Shown piece after piece: positions 1 to 8,021 of a stretch of DNA of 64,000 nt. The translations under genes were made by a program, and so were the position numbers. Source of the DNA: NCEH01 sp002257205 (GTDB taxonomy: Bacteria; Pseudomonadota; Alphaproteobacteria; Rhizobiales; Xanthobacteraceae); assembly GCF_043195105.1 (NCBI RefSeq), contig NZ_JBAFWO010000002.1; one strand, written 5' to 3'. Positions within the stretch are counted from its first letter, which is position 1; each line of letters begins with the position of its first letter. The notes beneath the pieces were generated by a model. It was not told the DNA's origin, did not search any database, and saw only the letters and a program-made list of their open reading frames with translations.

Positions 1-599
1 CCCACCGCCCCCGCCATGGTGCGGTTCTGCATCACCGAGCGCACCTGCAACCCCCAGCGCGAGCGATACATCAGCAGATAGACCGCGCCGGCGATCAGCG
101 TGGTGAGGCCCATGACGAACAGGCCGTTGATCTGCACGTCGATGGTGTCGGTGACGGGGAGCGAGCCCATCATCCAATCGGGCAGTTCGACACCCACTTC
201 GCGCGCGCCGAAGATGGAGCGGAAGGCCTGCTGCATGATGAGCGACAGCCCCCAGGTGGCGAGCAGCGTGTCGAGCGGGCGCTTGTAGAGAAAGCGGATC
301 ATGCTCCACTCCACCAGCATGCCGAGCGCTCCGGAAGCCAGGAAGGCAATCACCATGGCAACGAAGAAGTAGATGGGATAAAGGCCAGGCAGATAGGTCT
401 GAAATATCTGAGACGTCAGATAGGTCATATAGGCGCCGAGGATCATGAATTCGCCGTGCGCCATGTTGATGACGCCCATCTGGCCGAAGATGATGGCCAG
501 CCCCAGCGACATCAGCACGAAGACCGAAAACAGGATCAGGCCCGCAAATGCCTGCATGGCGAAGATGGAGCCAAGCTCTCCGAGCGAATATCCCAGCAT
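1..599 (-). CDS. urtB: Urea ABC transporter permease UrtB, N-terminal part (cut by window edge)
   Basis: This is the first permease subunit of the urea/short-chain amide importer UrtABCDE (branched-chain amino acid transporter superfamily), located in the inner membrane. Reading leftward from the ATG at 599, the product begins MLGYSLGELGSIFAMQA and contains the family segment FGQMGVINMAHGEFMILGAY, followed by further hydrophobic segments. About 199 codons are visible and the frame is open to the window edge, so the gene is truncated only by the window. It lies directly downstream of urtA, as in typical urt operons. The assignment rests on the UrtA neighbour and the MAHGE permease motif. A generic LivH paralogue is the alternative. 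Confidence 0.88.
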   Translation of the reverse strand, partial: MLGYSLGELGSIFAMQAFAGLILFSVFVLMSLGLAIIFGQMGVINMAHGEFMILGAYMTYLTSQIFQTYLPGLYPIYFFVAMVIAFLASGALGMLVEWSMIRFLYKRPLDTLLATWGLSLIMQQAFRSIFGAREVGVELPDWMMGSLPVTDTIDVQINGLFVMGLTTLIAGAVYLLMYRSRWGLQVRSVMQNRTMAGAV

Positions 600-620
600 C
601 AAAACACCCCCGTGGTGATT

Positions 621-735
621 TCCTGCCCCTCTCCCCGAGGGGAAAGGGGTGGGTGAGGGGCTGCGACCTCACCGGAGAGTCGCGAGCCCCTCACCCGCCG
701 CCTGCGGCGTCGACCTCTCCCCCTCGGGGAGAGGT
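621..735. repeat. REP-like extragenic palindrome between urtA and urtB
   Basis: Two imperfectly inverted arms occupy the urtA-urtB gap. GGGTGAGGGG (651-660) pairs with CCCCTCACCC (687-696), and each side also carries a CCTCTCCCC...GGGGAGAGG palindrome (about 628-645 and 713-733). Dispersed CCCTCTCCCC palindromes of this style are common between alphaproteobacterial genes. It may reduce read-through or stabilise the urtA end of the message. No T-run follows, so it is not called a terminator. Confidence 0.7.
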
Positions 736-747
736 TAAAGCCTCAAC

Positions 748-2028
748 TCATTGGTATCCCTTGGGGAAGGGGTTCGGCTCGACCAGTTCGGCAGTTTCGA
801 AGACGACATCGTACTGGCCGTCGGGGCGGGCCTTGCCGACGCGGGTCTTGCTCCACAGATGGTGATTTTCGTGGATGCGGACATAGCCTTCCGGCGCCTT
901 GTCGAAGGCAACGCCCGGGGAAGCGGCGGCGATCTTGTCGATGTCGAACGAGCCCGCCTTCTCCGCCGTGAGTTTCCACAGCCAGGGGCCCAGATAAGCC
1001 GCCTGCGTCACGTCGCCGATGACGATCTTGTCGCCGTAGGTCTTCTTGAATGCCTCGACGAACGCCTTGTTGTTGGGATTGTCGAGCGATTGGAAGTATT
1101 TCATGCAGGCGAAGGCGCCCGCGATATTTTCACCGCCGATGCCCAGGATCTCGTCCTCGGTGACCGAAATGGTCAGCAGGGTCTGCTTGGAAAGGTCGAT
1201 GCCCGCTGCCTTGAGCTGTTTGTAGAAGGCGACGTTGGAGCCGCCGACGATGATGGCATAGATCACGTCGGGCTTGGTGAGCTTGATCTTGTTGATGGCC
1301 GAATTAAATTGCGTATGCCCGAGCGGGAAATATTCCTCGCCCACCACCTTGAGCTTGAGGAAGTTCTCGATATGCTTGCGGGCGATCTTGTTGGAGGTGC
1401 GCGGCCAGATATAGTCGGAGCCGAGCAGATAGAAGGTCTGCGCGCCACGCTCCTTCACCACCCAATTGAGGCCGGCGATGATCTGCTGGGTCGCTTCCTG
1501 CCCGGTATAGATGACGTTCTTGGACTGCTCGAGTCCTTCATAGAAAGTCGGATAATAGAGCATGCCGTTATATTGCTCGAACACCGGCAGAACCGCTTTG
1601 CGGGAGGCGGAGGTCCAGCAGCCGAACACCGAGGCGCACTTGTCCTGCACCAGCAGCTTCTTGGCCTTCTCGGCGAAGGTCGGCCAGTCGCTCGCGCCAT
1701 CCTCCTGGATATATTTGATCTTGCGGCCAAGAATGCCGCCGGCCGCGTTGATCTGGTCGATTGCGAGCTTTTCCGCCTGGACCGAGCCGGTCTCGGAAAT
1801 AGCCATGGTGCCGGTGACGGAATGCAGGATGCCCACCGTGACTTCCGTATCGGTCACGGCGAGCCCGGTGGTATTCACCGCTGATGTCGCCGGCGCCTGG
1901 GCATAAGCGGCGCCGGAAAACAATGTCGTTGCAGGAATAAGGGAAGCAAGAGGCAGTGCCGCTGCGCCCTTCAAGACATCCCGGCGCGTTGTGCTCATCT
2001 TGCTATTGCGATCATCGCCACCCGACAT
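748..2028 (-). CDS. urtA: Urea ABC transporter substrate-binding protein UrtA
   Basis: This is the periplasmic receptor of the urea importer, of the type I periplasmic binding fold (Peripla_BP_5 family). The 426-residue product has a twin-arginine signal near residues 14-43 (TTRRDVLKGAA, a hydrophobic stretch, then AYAQA), so it is probably exported folded. Family features include VTVGILHSVTGTMA, the QINAAGGILGRKI region and VFGCWTSASRKAVLPVFE. The ATG at 2028 is preceded by a strong GAGGGGAC ribosome site. urtB follows after a REP-like palindrome. A divergent two-component system lies upstream. Urt systems are usually induced by nitrogen limitation, but no clear sigma-54 site could be read here. 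Confidence 0.93.
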   Translation of the reverse strand: MSGGDDRNSKMSTTRRDVLKGAAALPLASLIPATTLFSGAAYAQAPATSAVNTTGLAVTDTEVTVGILHSVTGTMAISETGSVQAEKLAIDQINAAGGILGRKIKYIQEDGASDWPTFAEKAKKLLVQDKCASVFGCWTSASRKAVLPVFEQYNGMLYYPTFYEGLEQSKNVIYTGQEATQQIIAGLNWVVKERGAQTFYLLGSDYIWPRTSNKIARKHIENFLKLKVVGEEYFPLGHTQFNSAINKIKLTKPDVIYAIIVGGSNVAFYKQLKAAGIDLSKQTLLTISVTEDEILGIGGENIAGAFACMKYFQSLDNPNNKAFVEAFKKTYGDKIVIGDVTQAAYLGPWLWKLTAEKAGSFDIDKIAAASPGVAFDKAPEGYVRIHENHHLWSKTRVGKARPDGQYDVVFETAELVEPNPFPKGYQ

Positions 2029-2542
2029 AAAGGTCCCCTCCAGCGCAATACGAAGCGAAGACAGGGCCGAACAGGCTCCTGCTTGGGTTCCATGGTTTCG
2101 GGAATGATGCGGCGCAGCAATACGGTGATTGACGTATATGGTGCCGCGAGGAAACCCGTATCATCGGTTTTGTGGGGAGCTTTCCCGCATGCGTTTTAAT
2201 TCGCGCGCGCGGGCGCGCGCCTATAGCGTGCAGGCGCTGCGGGCGTTTCCGCTTGAGTTCCGGGAATATTGAGCAGACCGACAGATGGGCGAGAATAATG
2301 CTTGGAGATTGGTCAGAGGGCCGGAAAAAGCGCGATAAATTCAGTCACCCATGGGAAAATAGGCTGTGACATAATGAATTATCTTGGGGATGCCGTTCCG
2401 CTTCGTCATGGCGGGCGCGCGTCCACCTCCTCCACGCGGCGTCTCCGGGGCGGTTACGCCGGGCGAGCCAGGCGGTGAGGCGTGGATGCCCGGCACGGGG
2501 GCCGGGCATGACGGCAGGGGATTGAAAAGGGCCGGGGAACAT
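2029..2542. other. Intergenic region between urtA and the divergent sensor kinase
   Basis: These 514 bases hold no convincing gene. The left part should carry the leftward urtA promoter. A GC-alternating tract (GCGCGCGCGGGCGCGCGC) sits at about 2202-2220. The right part resembles a dispersed intergenic element and ends in a perfect hairpin, ATGCCCGGC (2486-2494) with GCCGGGCAT (2501-2509), typical of alphaproteobacterial repeats. An open frame runs through this element into the kinase gene, but its residues look non-protein-like (proline/arginine rich), so it is not taken as coding. Confidence 0.6.
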
Positions 2543-5500
2543 ATGGCCGGGGAACAGCGGATCGTTCGGGTTCGACGCCAGTACAACAAATGGGTCGTCA
2601 ACGAGACCCTGGAAGACTATGCCCTGCGCTTCACCGCCAAGAGCGCGCGGCGCTGGTCGTCGTTCCGCGTCGCCAATACCGCGCTCGGCGCCATCTCCTT
2701 CCTGGCGCTGGAGGCTATCGGCGGGGCGATCACGCTCTCGTTCGGCTTCACCAACGCGGTTGCCGCGATCCTGGTGGTGAGCGCGATCATCTTCGCCGCT
2801 GGCTTCCCGATCTGCTTCTATGCCGCGAAATTCGGCGTCGATATCGACCTGCTCACCCGCGGCGCCGGGTTCGGCTATATCGGATCCACCTTTACCTCGC
2901 TGATCTATGCTTCCTTCACCTTCCTGTTCTTCGCCATCGAGGCGGCGATCATGTCGCTGGCGCTGGAGATGTGCTTCGGCATCCCGCTGGCGCTCGGCTA
3001 CATCATCAGCGCTTTGGTGGTGATACCCCTGGTCACGCACGGCATCACGCTCATCTCCCGATTCCAGATGTGGACCCAGCCGGTGTGGCTGGCGCTGCAC
3101 ATCATCCCGCTGGCTTATATCGCCTTCACCCACGACGAGGATCTTGCCGCCTGGACCGATTTCACCGGGCGGCTCGGCCCGGTGGATGGAAGCTTTTCAT
3201 GGCTCGCGTTCGGCGGGGCATCCACGGTGGTGTTCGCTTTGGTGGCGCAGATCGGCGAACAGGTGGACTTCCTGCGCTTCCTGCCGCGCCGGGAGCCCGG
3301 TAATCGGTTCAATTGGTGGGCCAGCCTTCTGGCCGCTGGGCCGGGTTGGATCGTGCCCGGCGCGTTGAAGATGATGATCGGCTCGTTTCTCGCCTATCTG
3401 GCGCTTCAGCACGGCGTCAGCCCGGACCATGCCGCCGAGCCGACACAGATGTATCTCGTCGCCTTCGGCTCGATGCTGCCCTCGCAACAGGCGGCGCTCG
3501 CCTTCACGGGCGTTTTCGTCATCATCTCCCAGCTCAAGATCAATGTGACGAATGCCTATGCGGGCTCGATCGCCTGGTCGAACTTCTTCTCCCGCCTCAC
3601 CCATTCCCATCCCGGCCGCGTGGTGTGGCTGGTATTCAACGTCGCCATCGCCCTGATGCTGATGGAACTTGGCATCTACAAGGCGCTGGACGAGATCCTC
3701 GGGCTTTATGCCATCGTCGCCATCGCCTGGGTGGCGGCGCTGGTGTCGGACCTCGTGGTGAACAAGCCGCTCGGCCTTTCCCCGCCGAACATCGAGTTCA
3801 AGCGCGCCCATCTCTATGACATCAACCCGGTGGGCGTCGGTTCGGTGGCGTTGGGCACGGCGGTGGCGGTGCTGGCCTATTCGGGGCAGTTCGGCCGCAT
3901 GCTCCAGGCGTTCGCGCCGTTCGTGGCGCTCGCGGTCTCGTTCCTGGCCGCGCCCGCGATCGCGCTCGCCACCAAGGGGCGCTATTACATCGCCCGCCAG
4001 CCCAAGGTGCAATGGCGCGGCAAGGGCACGATCCGCTGCTGCGTGTGCGAGCACAAGTTCGAGCATGAGGACATGGCCCAGTGCCCGCTCTATGCCGGGC
4101 CCATCTGTTCGCTCTGCTGTTCGCTCGATGCCCGCTGCCGCGACCGCTGCAAGGAGGATGCGCGCGCCGCCGACCAGATTCTCGCCTTCCTCGCCGCCAC
4201 CTTGCCGCGCTGGGCGGTGAAGCGGCTGAATTCACGCGTCGGGCACTACATCGCGATCCTGGCGACGCTGGCGTCCCTCATCGCGGCGATCCTCGCCATC
4301 ATCTATTTCCACGCCACATTTGAATCGCCCGCCTATGGGGAGGCGATCCGCACCACGCTGTGGACGGTCTATTTCGTCCTGATCATCGTCGTCGGGGTGG
4401 TGGCTTGGCTGTTCGTGCTGGCCCAGGAAAGCCGCAACGTGGCGCAGGAGGAGAGCCAGCGCCAGACGACCCTGCTCATGCGCGAGATCGAGGCCCACAA
4501 GCGTACCGATGCCAAGCTTCAGCGCGCCAAAGAGGTGGCGGAGGCCGCCAATCTCGCGAAAAGCCGCTATGTGGTGGGCATCAGCCACGAATTGCGCACG
4601 CCGCTGAACGCCATCCTCGGCTATGCCCAGCTGCTGGAGCGCGACACCACCATTCCCGCCGGCCGGCGCGATGCGATCCGCGTGGTCCGCCGTAGCGCCG
4701 AGCACCTGTCCGGCCTGATCGACGGGCTGCTGGATATTTCCAAGATCGAGGCCGGCCGCCTGCATCTCAACCGGGACAAGGTCCGCATCCACGAATTGCT
4801 GGATCAGATCGTGGACATGTTCCGCTTGCAGGCGCAGGCGAAGGATATCGATTTTCGCCACACCCGCTCGGAGCGGCTTCCGCCTTTGGTGTTCACGGAC
4901 GAAAAGCGGCTGCGGCAGATCCTCATCAACCTGCTCTCCAACGCCATCAAATTCACCGTCGCCGGCCATGTCGCGCTGCGGGTCTCGTTCCGCAATCAGG
5001 TGGCCGAATTCGAGGTAGAGGACACCGGGCTCGGGGTGGCGGAGGAGGACCGCGCGCGCATCTTCGAGCCGTTCGAGCGGGGCGGGCGCGCCGGCACCTA
5101 CAATACCGCGGGCATCGGCCTCGGGCTCACCATCACCAAGCTTCTCACGGAAATTATGGGCGGCGAGATCGTGCTGAAGAACGGGCCGCAGGGCGGCTCG
5201 ATCTTTGCCGTGCGCCTGCTGCTGTCGGAGGTCTCGACCCCGGACGACGCCGCCCCGGCCGAACGCCGCATCACCGGCTATCGCGGCGAACCGCGCACGG
5301 TGCTGGTGGCGGACGATGATGCCGCCCACCGCGAGCTGATGTGCGAATTGCTGCGGCCGCTCGGCTTCGTCGTCTTCACCGCGCCGGACGGCGCCGCGTG
5401 CCTGGAACTGGCCGCGCAGATCCAGCCGGATCTGGTCCTGCTGGATATCGCCATGCCGGGCCTGAACGGATGGCAGGCCGCCCGCCGCCTGCGCGCCAAG

Positions 5501-5914
5501 GTGGCGCCGGGCGCGCGCATCATCATGATTTCCGCCAATGCCGGCGACACCGGCCGGCCCGAGGTGGAAGGGCGCCATCATGATCAGCAGATCGCCAAGC
5601 CGGTGGACCTGCGTCATCTCCTGGAACATTTGCGCGGCCTGCTGACCCTCGACTGGATCTATGACGGCGATCCGCCCGCCGCGCCCGCACCGCCGCCGGG
5701 TGAGATCATCGCGCCCGCCAATCGCCATATCGACGAATTGCTGAAGCTCGGCCGCATCGGCTATGTGCGCGGCATCCAGGCCAAGCTCCAGGCGCTTAAC
5801 GAAGAATCCCCCGATCACGCGGAATTTGTCGCGCAGATGAGCGACATCGTCCGCAGCTTCGATCTCAACCGTTACATGACCGTTCTGGAGGGTCTGCGCA
5901 GCGATGATGCATAG
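2543..5914 (+). CDS. Hybrid sensor histidine kinase with NCS1/purine-permease-like membrane domain
   Basis: This predicted inner-membrane sensor has about 1123 residues. Residues 1-490 resemble a purine/cytosine permease (NCS1-type) with about a dozen hydrophobic segments. At about 498-545 there is a cysteine cluster (CCVCEHKFEHEDMAQC, then CSLCCSLDARCRDRC) that could bind a metal. Two more hydrophobic segments (about 565-630) precede the kinase. The HisKA motif SHELRTPLNAILGYAQ has its phospho-accepting histidine near 682, followed by an HATPase domain (NLLSNAIKF, DTGLGV, GIGLGLTI) and a receiver domain with aspartate near 968 (LLDIAMPG). The ATG at 2543 is chosen because the longer frame runs through a repeat. 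The response-regulator gene overlaps its end. Urea, a nucleobase or a breakdown product as ligand is inferred from the urt neighbours. Confidence 0.88.
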   Translation: MAGEQRIVRVRRQYNKWVVNETLEDYALRFTAKSARRWSSFRVANTALGAISFLALEAIGGAITLSFGFTNAVAAILVVSAIIFAAGFPICFYAAKFGVDIDLLTRGAGFGYIGSTFTSLIYASFTFLFFAIEAAIMSLALEMCFGIPLALGYIISALVVIPLVTHGITLISRFQMWTQPVWLALHIIPLAYIAFTHDEDLAAWTDFTGRLGPVDGSFSWLAFGGASTVVFALVAQIGEQVDFLRFLPRREPGNRFNWWASLLAAGPGWIVPGALKMMIGSFLAYLALQHGVSPDHAAEPTQMYLVAFGSMLPSQQAALAFTGVFVIISQLKINVTNAYAGSIAWSNFFSRLTHSHPGRVVWLVFNVAIALMLMELGIYKALDEILGLYAIVAIAWVAALVSDLVVNKPLGLSPPNIEFKRAHLYDINPVGVGSVALGTAVAVLAYSGQFGRMLQAFAPFVALAVSFLAAPAIALATKGRYYIARQPKVQWRGKGTIRCCVCEHKFEHEDMAQCPLYAGPICSLCCSLDARCRDRCKEDARAADQILAFLAATLPRWAVKRLNSRVGHYIAILATLASLIAAILAIIYFHATFESPAYGEAIRTTLWTVYFVLIIVVGVVAWLFVLAQESRNVAQEESQRQTTLLMREIEAHKRTDAKLQRAKEVAEAANLAKSRYVVGISHELRTPLNAILGYAQLLERDTTIPAGRRDAIRVVRRSAEHLSGLIDGLLDISKIEAGRLHLNRDKVRIHELLDQIVDMFRLQAQAKDIDFRHTRSERLPPLVFTDEKRLRQILINLLSNAIKFTVAGHVALRVSFRNQVAEFEVEDTGLGVAEEDRARIFEPFERGGRAGTYNTAGIGLGLTITKLLTEIMGGEIVLKNGPQGGSIFAVRLLLSEVSTPDDAAPAERRITGYRGEPRTVLVADDDAAHRELMCELLRPLGFVVFTAPDGAACLELAAQIQPDLVLLDIAMPGLNGWQAARRLRAKVAPGARIIMISANAGDTGRPEVEGRHHDQQIAKPVDLRHLLEHLRGLLTLDWIYDGDPPAAPAPPPGEIIAPANRHIDELLKLGRIGYVRGIQAKLQALNEESPDHAEFVAQMSDIVRSFDLNRYMTVLEGLRSDDA

Positions 5915-6836
5915 CGCCAAGCGTCGCGACATCGTCCTGGTGGTGGACGATAGCCCGGAAACCCTGAGCCTGCTCACCGATGCGCTGGAGGAGGCGGGCA
6001 TCACCGTGCTGGTGGCGGTGGAGGGCGCCAATGCCCTCGCCCTGGTGGAGCAGATCACCCCCGACATCATCCTCATGGATGCCATCATGCCCGGCATGAC
6101 CGGCTTTGAGACCTGCCGGGCGCTGAAGACCAACAAGGCCCTCGCCCATGTGCCGGTGATCTTCATGACCGGCCTGTCGGAGACCGAGCATATCGTCCAG
6201 GGGCTGGAGGCGGGCGGGGTGGATTATGTCACCAAGCCCATCGTGCCGAGCGAGATCATCGCCCGCATGAAGGTGCATCTGGCCAATGCGCGCCAGACCC
6301 AGGGCGCCCAGGTGGCGCTTGATGCCGCCGGCCGCTTCCTGCTGGCCGCCAATCTCGACGGGCGCGTGCTCTGGAGCACCCCGCAGGCGACCCGCCTGAT
6401 GGCGCAGATCGCCCCCGCCCAGCCCGGCGAAGGCTTCGTGCTGCCCGATGCGGTGCGCCAATGGCTTGAGGCCTGCCAGACCTCGGATGTAGCGCAGCGC
6501 GACGGCATCGACCTGTCGCGCCTCGCGGATGCGCCGCGCACGCTCAAGCTCGCCTATGTGGGCCAGATCGGCGGGCGCGAATTCCTCCTGCGGGTGATCG
6601 AGGAGGCGCCGGCCAGGGACGAGGAAATCTTGCGGCGGGCGCTCTCCATCACCCAGCGCGAGGCGCAGGTTCTAGTGTGGATCGCGCGCGGCAAGGCCAA
6701 TCGCGACATCGCCCAGATCCTCGGCCTCAGCCCGCGCACGGTGAACAAGCATCTGGAGCAGATTTACGCCAAGATCGGCGTGGAAAACCGCGCCTCCGCT
6801 ACTGCACTGGCGGTTCGAGCCCTCTCCGGCCAGTGA
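5904..6836 (+). CDS. Response regulator, receiver plus LuxR-type DNA-binding domain
   Basis: This cytoplasmic transcription factor of 310 residues is the probable partner of the preceding kinase, whose 3' end it overlaps by 11 bases. The receiver domain has acidic residues in VLVVDDSPETL, the phospho-aspartate near residue 59 in IILMDAIMPGM, and the conserved lysine in VTKP. A middle linker of unknown fold follows (about 130-235). The C-terminal LuxR/FixJ helix-turn-helix reads ITQREAQVLVWIARGKANRD and then SPRTVNKHLEQIYAKIGVENR. ATGs at 5904 and 5907 are both possible. A hairpin terminator follows directly. Control of the divergent urt genes is inferred from position. Confidence 0.92.
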   Translation: MMHSAKRRDIVLVVDDSPETLSLLTDALEEAGITVLVAVEGANALALVEQITPDIILMDAIMPGMTGFETCRALKTNKALAHVPVIFMTGLSETEHIVQGLEAGGVDYVTKPIVPSEIIARMKVHLANARQTQGAQVALDAAGRFLLAANLDGRVLWSTPQATRLMAQIAPAQPGEGFVLPDAVRQWLEACQTSDVAQRDGIDLSRLADAPRTLKLAYVGQIGGREFLLRVIEEAPARDEEILRRALSITQREAQVLVWIARGKANRDIAQILGLSPRTVNKHLEQIYAKIGVENRASATALAVRALSGQ

Positions 6837-6861
6837 AAAGGCGCCCGAAGAGGCGCCTTTT
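6836..6861 (+). terminator. Rho-independent terminator after the response regulator
   Basis: The stem AAAAGGCGCC pairs with GGCGCCTTTT around a short loop (CGAAGA), starting in the stop codon and ending in a T-run. The GGCGCC-CGA core recurs in two other terminators in this window. Confidence 0.88.
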
Positions 6862-6885
6862 CGAGTGTTTGAGCGCGTGCGGCGA

Positions 6886-7134
6886 TCAGCGGCCCCAGCC
6901 CGGTGGAACGCCATGGCGCGAGATCGCATCGACGATTTCCCGCTGGCGCCGGTCGGACCGCTTCATGTGCACGGCGATCACCGCATGGGCGGAAGGAATC
7001 GCAAAGAACAAAGGAAAGATCAGGCCGAGCAGCACGCACGGCACGATCAACACCAGATTGACGATCGCCGACACGGGCTGCGCATTCAGCAGCAGGCCGA
7101 GCGGCGGAAGCAGGGCGGCGACAATATAGATCAT
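6886..7134 (-). CDS. Small membrane protein, YqaE/Pmp3-like
   Basis: The 82-residue protein has two hydrophobic segments (about 3-25 and 27-52) and a basic tail. The opening IVAALLPPLGLLLNA and the following IVNLVLIVPCVLLGLIFP resemble the YqaE/Pmp3 proteolipid family, whose members are small membrane proteins linked to membrane potential and stress tolerance. The tail MKRSDRRQREIVDAISRHG is longer than in typical YqaE. The ribosome site is weak, and the gene stands alone between a terminator and an unrelated gene. The function is not established, and a generic small membrane protein is the alternative. Confidence 0.6.
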   Translation of the reverse strand: MIYIVAALLPPLGLLLNAQPVSAIVNLVLIVPCVLLGLIFPLFFAIPSAHAVIAVHMKRSDRRQREIVDAISRHGVPPGWGR

Positions 7135-7248
7135 GGGCGTTGACCGGCGCTCCGAGGAACCATGCCTCCATATGGGGGAGATCCTGCGCGCTTCAAGATT
7201 GCGGGCCCATGTCGCTGCGGAAAGGCGGCGGTTTCGTCCGGGTTCTAG

Positions 7249-7791
7249 TTACGAGGCGAGCTGCGGCGCCTCATCCTCGCGCCGGGCGGCGATCCACACG
7301 CCGGCACTGTCCACGATCCCGGGTCCGGCGGAAAAGCCGGCCGTGGCGAGCAGGCCCCGCAACGCCGGCAGCGCGCCGCGCCCGGCCGCGCGCGCCACAT
7401 GCACCAGCATCCACCCGCCGCGCCGCACGAAGCTGCGGTTGCGCGCGATCGCGGCGGCGAAATCCTCGCCCGAGGCAAGGTGGTCGATGATCAGCGCGTC
7501 CGCGCCGCCGTGGGCGACCTTGTCGAGATTGCGCGGTGCACAGCCGACGTTCGTGAAGCCGGACCGCCACAGACGGAGGGCAAGGTCGAGGCTCTCCTTG
7601 CCGAGCACGACAACGTGATCGCAGGGACGAAGATGGGCGAAGGCGGCAATTTCCTCGATCGCCAAATTCTGCTTCGGCGCGTCCACAGCCTTGAGGCCGG
7701 CGCGCGGGTGCCGTTTCGGACTGAACGGCTCCGGTTCGATTTCGGGATCGGCTTGGCGGTGCCGCACGGCGGCGGTGTTGGTCCGGGGCAT
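7249..7791 (-). CDS. Hypothetical protein, possible Rossmann/methyltransferase-like fold
   Basis: The predicted soluble protein has 180 residues. The ATG at 7791 is chosen because AAGGAGGG lies just upstream, and the longer frame to 8019 looks non-coding. The first 40 residues are charged and probably disordered. Then comes an alternating strand/helix pattern (HVVVLGKESLDLALRLWRSG, DALIIDHLASG, GGWMLVHVA) resembling a degenerate SAM-dependent methyltransferase fold, with no convincing glycine-rich SAM loop. It stands alone and is divergent to the MFS gene. I do not recognise the family. Confidence 0.6.
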   Translation of the reverse strand: MPRTNTAAVRHRQADPEIEPEPFSPKRHPRAGLKAVDAPKQNLAIEEIAAFAHLRPCDHVVVLGKESLDLALRLWRSGFTNVGCAPRNLDKVAHGGADALIIDHLASGEDFAAAIARNRSFVRRGGWMLVHVARAAGRGALPALRGLLATAGFSAGPGIVDSAGVWIAARREDEAPQLAS

Positions 7792-8021
7792 TGCGCCCTC
7801 CTTCAATGACACTAGCGCGGGGCGAACCCGACGCTGCGGCAATGAAGATGCAGCAGCCCCCATAAGCGCTCCATCCGGAAGATCGGGCCAGTGCATAAAT
7901 GCCCCGTAAACAGGCGGAAGTCTTGCCATATGCCGTACCTGAGGAGGGCAGGCAGGTTCGAAAACCGGCCGTGGCGGGATCGAAAAAGATGGTCTAAGAG
8001 GGTGCTCCAAGCGGAGCAAGA

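Noticed and set aside
2384..2542. N-terminal extension of the hybrid kinase frame by 53 codons
   Set aside because: The stretch runs through a dispersed palindromic repeat and gives proline/arginine-rich residues; the ATG at 2543 fits the domain start.
7792..8019. N-terminal extension of the hypothetical gene to 8019
   Set aside because: The strong AAGGAGGG site directly before the ATG at 7791 and the lack of protein-like sequence in the extension favour the shorter start.
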